From: Bacteriovorax sp. PP10
GTDB lineage: Bacteria > Bdellovibrionota > Bacteriovoracia > Bacteriovoracales > Bacteriovoracaceae
Reading direction: 5' to 3'
Assembly: GCF_035013165.1 (NCBI RefSeq)
Contig: NZ_JAYGJQ010000001.1
Coordinates: forward strand, 682,001-746,000
Length of the DNA stretch: 64,000 nucleotides
In this document: positions 59,371 to 64,000 of the stretch, piece by piece
Position numbering within the stretch: the first letter of the stretch is position 1
Layout: every line of letters starts with the position of its first letter
Made by a program: the position numbers and the translations under genes
Notes under the pieces: generated by a model
What the model saw: the letters and a program-made list of their open reading frames with translations, nothing else
Database searches by the model: none
What the model was told of the DNA's origin: nothing

Positions 59371-61209
59371 ATGATACAAGCAAAAAATTTATCGAAGCAC
59401 TTCGGTGCTCAAGACCTATTTGATAAGGTTAGTTTCCAACTCGGTCCACGCGAGCGCGTTGGTCTTGTCGGAAGAAACGGATCAGGTAAATCGACCCTTT
59501 TTAAACTAATTCTCGGAGAGTTATCCGCCGATTCTGGAGAACTGTCGATCCCTAAAGGATATAGACTCGGTGCTCTTGAGCAGCACATCCACTTCACAAA
59601 ACCTACTGTACTTGAAGAATGTGTTCAGGTTTTGAACCCCGACGATTTTTTAGAACACGAAGCCGAAAAAATACTTTTTGGTTTAGGTTTTTCTGACGAA
59701 GATTTGCAAAAAGATCCAAAGAGTTTTTCGGGCGGTTATCAGATTAGAATTAACCTTACGAAAGTACTACTTCAAGCTCCCAATTTATTACTTCTGGATG
59801 AGCCTACCAACTACCTGGATATTGTTTCGATGAGATGGTTGAAAGGTTTTCTAAAAACTTTTCCAGGCGAAATTATGATTATTACCCATGATCGTGAGTT
59901 CATGGATGATGTTGTGACTCATACAATGGGACTTCACCGTCAGCAGTTGAAAAAAATTAAAGGTGATACGGCGAAATTTTACGAACAGATTATTCAAGAT
60001 GAAGAAATGTACGAAAAAACGCGTGGTAACTTAGATAAAAAAAGAAAAGAGATGGAAGCCTTTGTTGAGAGATTTAAAGCGAAAGCTTCTAAAGCTGCTC
60101 AGGCCCAGTCGCGTATGAAAGCTCTGGAAAAAATGAGCACAATGGATAAGCTGGAAAATGTTGATTCATTGGGATTCAGATTCAGGTTTTTAGAGTGCCC
60201 GGGAAAGCAGATTGCTGAAGTGAAGAATTTAAGTTTCCACTACCCGGATAAAAAAGACGGGACACTTTTTCATGGTGTTAGTTTTCCTATCAATCGTGAA
60301 GATAGAATCGGGATCATTGGGAAAAACGGAAAAGGAAAGTCGACACTACTGAATGTTATTGGTGGAAACCTGCAGGCGATTACAGGAAAAGTGAGCTTTC
60401 ACCCCTCTGCAAAAGTGGGACATTTCGGTCAGACGAACATCAATCGTTTGAATATGGAAAATACAATTGCTGAAGAAATTCAGGAAGAAAATATGGACCT
60501 GACAATCTCTGGTGTCCGCAATATTTGCGGGACAATGATGTTTGAAGGGGATCTTGCTAAAAAGAAAATTAAAGTTTTATCAGGGGGAGAGCGTGCCCGC
60601 GTTTTACTGGGAAAAATCCTGGCAAAACCAGCTAACTTACTTCTTCTCGATGAGCCTACCAACCACTTGGATATGGAATCAATTGAATCTTTAACAGAAG
60701 AAATTGGAAACTTTCCAGGGGCCGTTGTTATCGTTACCCACAGTGAGATTATGCTGAGAAATCTTGCGACGAAGTTAATTATTTTCCACAATGGAAATGC
60801 TGAATTCTTCAATGGAACTTACGATGACTTCCTGGCGAAAATTGGATGGGAGTCTGAAGAGACAAAACCTAACAAGACACTTAAGCGCAAGATGACTGAA
60901 AAAGAAATTAAGCAAAGAAAATCAGAGATCGTTATTGAGCGCGCGAAATTTACCAAGCCAATCAATGAAGAGATCGTGCAGTTAGAAGCTGAAATCGGCA
61001 AGAATGAAGACCTGTTAAAACGTATTAGTGGTGAGCTTGAAAAAGCGACGATGAATAATGATACGGCGAAATTAACGGACTACGCTCACGCAGTTGGAAA
61101 GCTTAATCATATGATCGATTCGCTGTTTGAAAAGCTTACAAACGCCAATGACAGTTTAGAATTCATTCAGAAAAAATACGATACTGAACTTGAGTCTCTC
61201 GATTCATAA
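59371..61209 (+). CDS. ABC-F family ATPase (translation factor type)
   Basis: 612 residues with two ABC domains and no membrane part. The first has GRNGSGKSTLFKL, signature SFSGGYQIRINL and LLLLDEPTNYLDIVS; the second has GKNGKGKSTLLNV, signature VLSGGERARVLLGK and LLLLDEPTNHLDMES. The linker of about 60 residues between them is highly charged (KRKEMEAFVERFKAKASKAA) and enters the ribosomal E site. A C-terminal coiled coil (about 500-610) resembles that of Uup-type proteins. It may rescue stalled ribosomes or, less likely, give antibiotic protection. It is divergent from typA. Confidence 0.95.
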   Translation: MIQAKNLSKHFGAQDLFDKVSFQLGPRERVGLVGRNGSGKSTLFKLILGELSADSGELSIPKGYRLGALEQHIHFTKPTVLEECVQVLNPDDFLEHEAEKILFGLGFSDEDLQKDPKSFSGGYQIRINLTKVLLQAPNLLLLDEPTNYLDIVSMRWLKGFLKTFPGEIMIITHDREFMDDVVTHTMGLHRQQLKKIKGDTAKFYEQIIQDEEMYEKTRGNLDKKRKEMEAFVERFKAKASKAAQAQSRMKALEKMSTMDKLENVDSLGFRFRFLECPGKQIAEVKNLSFHYPDKKDGTLFHGVSFPINREDRIGIIGKNGKGKSTLLNVIGGNLQAITGKVSFHPSAKVGHFGQTNINRLNMENTIAEEIQEENMDLTISGVRNICGTMMFEGDLAKKKIKVLSGGERARVLLGKILAKPANLLLLDEPTNHLDMESIESLTEEIGNFPGAVVIVTHSEIMLRNLATKLIIFHNGNAEFFNGTYDDFLAKIGWESEETKPNKTLKRKMTEKEIKQRKSEIVIERAKFTKPINEEIVQLEAEIGKNEDLLKRISGELEKATMNNDTAKLTDYAHAVGKLNHMIDSLFEKLTNANDSLEFIQKKYDTELESLDS

Positions 61210-61255
61210 TCACTAAGTCTCCATAAATTCAATCATTCAAATAGTTAGCATATCG

Positions 61256-61283
61256 AAGTGGCATAAATTCATGCCACTTTCTC
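61256..61283 (+). terminator. Terminator-like hairpin after the ABC-F gene
   Basis: AAGTGGCAT and ATGCCACTT form a perfect 9-bp stem around AAATTC, followed by TCTC. The T-run is short, so termination may be partial. Confidence 0.65.
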
Positions 61284-61379
61284 ATACCCTTCATCCCAAA
61301 ACCCCTTGATTCCATGCTTTTTCCAGCTCAGTGATAAAATATATTTAAGTTTTAACGGATAGGTTTTTAAGGGAAGTAT

Positions 61380-62858
61380 ATGATCTTAAGAGTCTTCACA
61401 TTATTGCTCCTTACGGTTTGTTTAACTTCATGTGGAAGTAAAAAAGGATCTGTTCCTGTGAAGTTAAAAATCCTTCAAAGTGGTATCACTAATGGTGTAG
61501 CAGCACTTGATGGTGGTGTCTTAATCATGGGAAAAAGTGAAGATGGGGCCAACTCATTTAGAGTGGGTGTAGCGAGTTCAAATAGTGACCTGACGTTAGA
61601 TTTAGCAAAAGGAAGATGGGAATTTGCAGCTGTGGGATGGGTTGGAGACTCAGGAGTTTTAACAGGAACTAACTCGTGTGCTTATACTGGATTTGTGGAC
61701 TTAAGAGATACGAATTCGACAGTTACTTTTAATTTCTCTAAAGCTCGTTGTGCAGATACTTTTAATGGAAGACCATTCTCAGAACATTTAAATTCGTCTG
61801 TAACAGGACAGTTTTTACAATTATATCCAGTGCCTTGCTATCAAGCTACAGCTGGAAATTTAAATTCAACCAATTGTCCGACTACACCTTCGATTGGAAA
61901 CTATCCAAGTAATTTATTAAGTTTCAAAGTTGTTTATGAAGGTGAACAAAAAGGACAAGTGGCAGGCTTCGCTTCACCGCTTGTATCAAAATGTTTTGAA
62001 GTTTTTAAGGCACCTTATCCATATATACCAATGACATCGACTGCTACTGATAGTCCGTTAGGTTTTAGTCTTCAGTTTTTTACTGATAATGCTTGTACAG
62101 GAATTCCTGTGACGTATAACTTCAAAAACGGTGCTCTGTTAAATAATCTTCCGATGCCAAACGTGTTCACACCGTATTCAACTTACTACAGTTATTTTTT
62201 CTTTAATCCAGGCGCACTTCACGATGTGAGAGTGCCAGATAGTTCAGCTGCGAATTTGAGTTTTGCGGGACAATACGTGAACAGCAGTTGGTACATTAAT
62301 ACGACGACTTCAGCATTCAATATTACTTCACACCCGGTATCCGCAACAGAGATGTGCTTAACTGAAACTGGGACCTGTTCAAGTGGCGACTGGATTCCTG
62401 TTGCTACAAATGGAGTTTTCAATTTTACAGCTGGTGATGGTGTTAAGACGGTTAAATTATTTCATAGAAATGTGAATGGGATTGTTTCTACAACCTACGC
62501 TCAGTCTGCAATGAATGTTGTTTTGACGCCGTTAATGTTGTCGACCCCAATAGAAAACATTCAAGCTGGTTATATCAATCTGGGTTGGACACTTGCGTCA
62601 GTCATTGGAAATGACTTAATTATGTCCTCTCGTTTAAAAATATGTGACACTTCAGCTTGTGGTGTTATTTATTTTGACCAGGTAGATGTACCTAATGTCC
62701 TAGCAGGAACCGTCCAGATTCTTCCTTCAGCACTTATTTCAAGTATACCTGCTTTAAGTACTTGTTACGCGAAGCTTGAAGTAACGGATATCTTTGGAAT
62801 ACCTGTTTATGTCACATGGCCCGCTTTATCTGTGACGTCAGGACTATTAAAACCATAA
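61380..62858 (+). CDS. Surface lipoprotein sharing its N-terminal module with the 20418 protein
   Basis: 492 residues from ATG with AAGGGAAG upstream. The lipobox is LTSC, with Cys at 18. Residues about 25-120 (VKLKILQSG, DLAKGRWEFAAVGWVG, CAYTGFVDLRD, FNFSKARC) align with residues 28-118 of the lipoprotein at 20418 (GVWEFQTVSFEG, LNISEANC). The rest differs: a Cys-containing, Thr/Ser/Tyr-rich beta chain with several short disulfide loops (CYQATAGN, CFEVFKAPYPY, CLTETGTCSSGDW) and near the end a fibronectin-like strand set (LKICDTSACGVIYFDQVDV). It is probably anchored in the outer membrane and surface-exposed. It stands alone with its own promoter region. Confidence 0.8.
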   Translation: MILRVFTLLLLTVCLTSCGSKKGSVPVKLKILQSGITNGVAALDGGVLIMGKSEDGANSFRVGVASSNSDLTLDLAKGRWEFAAVGWVGDSGVLTGTNSCAYTGFVDLRDTNSTVTFNFSKARCADTFNGRPFSEHLNSSVTGQFLQLYPVPCYQATAGNLNSTNCPTTPSIGNYPSNLLSFKVVYEGEQKGQVAGFASPLVSKCFEVFKAPYPYIPMTSTATDSPLGFSLQFFTDNACTGIPVTYNFKNGALLNNLPMPNVFTPYSTYYSYFFFNPGALHDVRVPDSSAANLSFAGQYVNSSWYINTTTSAFNITSHPVSATEMCLTETGTCSSGDWIPVATNGVFNFTAGDGVKTVKLFHRNVNGIVSTTYAQSAMNVVLTPLMLSTPIENIQAGYINLGWTLASVIGNDLIMSSRLKICDTSACGVIYFDQVDVPNVLAGTVQILPSALISSIPALSTCYAKLEVTDIFGIPVYVTWPALSVTSGLLKP

Positions 62859-62966
62859 TTAGTGCCGCAATTAAGACTTAAATCAACATTCTAATTCTTG
62901 TAATACGCCTATGAGAATGCTATTTTCAAGGCCTCAAAATTCACTCTATTTGCAAGAGAAACTATT

Positions 62967-63914
62967 ATGTTGAATGACAACTTTACCTACGCGTTTTCAA
63001 ACGAAGCTCAAAACGAAATTTACGATTTCATCAAAGAACTTCACCAATACGAACTGATTCAGGATGCCCGCACATTAGCTGCAGATGACTGTCCAACTTT
63101 TATCAAAGAAGTTGAAGAGATTAGAAACGAACTTGAAAATGGAAAACGAATTGTTATCGTCAGACCATTTGTCGATCTTCACAATAAATATACAATTCAA
63201 GAACAAAGAACGATCAGCTGGTTGCTTGGAAACGTTCTTGGTGATCCATTAGTTCAAAACGAAGCAGGCGATAAAGTTATTTGTGTATTCGATCGCGACC
63301 GCAACAACACAATGACTAAAGGTGCTCGTTATCACCAGACTCGTGAAGGTGGAACAATTCATACTGATAACGTTAACGTTCCATACCACTGGGAATACCT
63401 TGTTTTAAGCTGTATCAGTCCAGCAATGTCTGGTGGAGAAAATATTCTTGTTAATGCTTTAACGGTTTATAAAATTCTGAAAGAAAAGCATCCGGATGTT
63501 ATCGCAATTTTAGAAAAGAATTTCTACTGGGAACAACGTGGTGTAGCTGATGCTACTTACGAAGCTCCAATTATTACATACAATAAAAAAGGTGAGCCAA
63601 TGTTTCGTCACCTTCGTCCGTATATGGAGTCAGCTCATAGAAAAGTTGGAGTGCCTCTTACAGACGAACAAATGTACGCCATCGATACACTGGATTCAGT
63701 CATCGAGCACTCGGACAATCAATACCGCCATACATTTAAGGCCGGTGAAATTCTTTTAACTTATGATTCACAAGTTCTTCATGGAAGAACATGTTTCTCT
63801 GATGAAATGAATGCCGTTACAATTTTTGATTTTAAAAAAGAACACAATAAACCATTAAAGCGCACCATGGATCGTCTGTGGGCAATGAAGAGACAAAAAT
63901 TATGTCTAGTTTAA
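62967..63914 (+). CDS. TauD/TfdA-type Fe(II)/2-oxoglutarate dioxygenase
   Basis: 315 residues, cytoplasmic. The facial triad is His and Asp in GGTIHTDNVNVP near residue 132 and His in DSQVLHGRTCFSD near 270, with the 2-oxoglutarate-binding Arg just after. The layout is that of the TauD/TfdA (gamma-butyrobetaine hydroxylase-like) family. The substrate is not known. AAGAGA precedes the ATG. Its last 13 bases overlap the nucleotidyltransferase gene, so both probably act in one pathway, for example modification of a surface glycan or of a phosphonate head group. Confidence 0.85.
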   Translation: MLNDNFTYAFSNEAQNEIYDFIKELHQYELIQDARTLAADDCPTFIKEVEEIRNELENGKRIVIVRPFVDLHNKYTIQEQRTISWLLGNVLGDPLVQNEAGDKVICVFDRDRNNTMTKGARYHQTREGGTIHTDNVNVPYHWEYLVLSCISPAMSGGENILVNALTVYKILKEKHPDVIAILEKNFYWEQRGVADATYEAPIITYNKKGEPMFRHLRPYMESAHRKVGVPLTDEQMYAIDTLDSVIEHSDNQYRHTFKAGEILLTYDSQVLHGRTCFSDEMNAVTIFDFKKEHNKPLKRTMDRLWAMKRQKLCLV

Positions 63915-64000
63915 CAGCACTTATTTTAGCAGCGGGATACGGTTCACGTATTGCTGACGTTACATTAAATCCAAAGAGCATGCTTCCAATCAATGAAAAA
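63902..64000 (+). CDS. Nucleotidyltransferase (NTP-transferase family), N-terminal part
   Basis: Only 33 residues are inside the window: an N-terminus with ALILAAGYGSR, then NPKSMLPINEK. The AAGxGSR loop and PKSMLPI are the NTP-binding signature of sugar-1-phosphate and choline/aminoethylphosphonate-type nucleotidyltransferases. ATG 63902 overlaps the dioxygenase gene by 13 bases. The substrate cannot be told from this fragment. Confidence 0.8.
   Translation, partial: MSSLTALILAAGYGSRIADVTLNPKSMLPINEK

Overview
The window is an AT-rich bacterial chromosome segment. Its gene content points to a predatory or environmental bacterium of the Bdellovibrionota, most like Bacteriovorax or Peredibacter. 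The signs are many secreted proteins and lipoproteins unlike common families, a PhaR-like regulator with no PHA genes beside it, tandem ArsA-like ATPases, a bacterial Suv3-type helicase, HD-GYP proteins and BspA-type surface repeats. This placement is an inference from style and content, since no rRNA is present. No prophage or CRISPR array was seen. The only mobile gene is one REP-associated (HUH) transposase, which sits beside a decayed copy of the active-site region of the M3 peptidase found 1.5 kb upstream.

Layout. 1-5.5 kb: end of a glycosyltransferase, a large secreted protein, then a DtxR-type regulator, a secreted protein and an M3 oligopeptidase in a row. 5.6-9.6 kb: lipoprotein, peptidase remnant, transposase, nitronate monooxygenase-like enzyme, secreted M28 aminopeptidase. 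9.6-14.8 kb: Suv3-like helicase, DUF455 ferritin-like protein and ATP-grasp protein in close succession, convergent with a class II aldolase. 14.8-20.2 kb: anchored and secreted proteins, an HD-GYP protein divergent from a SpoIIE-like protein, and a signal-peptide-bearing J-domain protein. 20.4-23 kb: surface lipoprotein with IPT/TIG, PKD and nine BspA-type repeats. 23-29.9 kb (minus strand): an apparent six-gene operon of outer-membrane protein, two ArsA-like ATPases, glutamate-cysteine ligase, cystathionine beta-synthase and cystathionine gamma-lyase/synthase. It would turn homocysteine into cysteine and gamma-glutamylcysteine. A PhaR-like regulator and a candidate small RNA lie upstream.

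30.3-38.5 kb: TPR lipoprotein, a second lipoprotein with no ordinary start codon, and a complete oligopeptide ABC importer. 38.6-42 kb: degenerate HD-GYP-like protein and a coiled-coil protein. 42-44.5 kb: tRNA-Leu(UAG), CorA, and a divergent MarR regulator with a shared palindrome. 45-50.6 kb: chaperone-usher pilus operon behind a predicted sigma-54 promoter, with an intrinsic terminator after the first pilin gene. 50.6-64 kb: trpS, a predicted barrel protein, DEAD-box helicase with a DbpA-type domain, MurG-like transferase, OmpR-type response regulator, chalcone-isomerase-like protein, TypA/BipA, ABC-F protein, a second surface lipoprotein sharing its N-terminal module with the one at 20.4 kb, a TauD/TfdA-type dioxygenase and the start of a nucleotidyltransferase.

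Three signals cut across the regions. Several genes seem to be transcribed from promoters whose -10 box ends 7-8 bases before the ATG, implying leaderless mRNAs. Two exported-protein genes overlap the gene before them and lack any AUG, GUG or UUG that would include their signal peptide. Many genes end in clean hairpin terminators.
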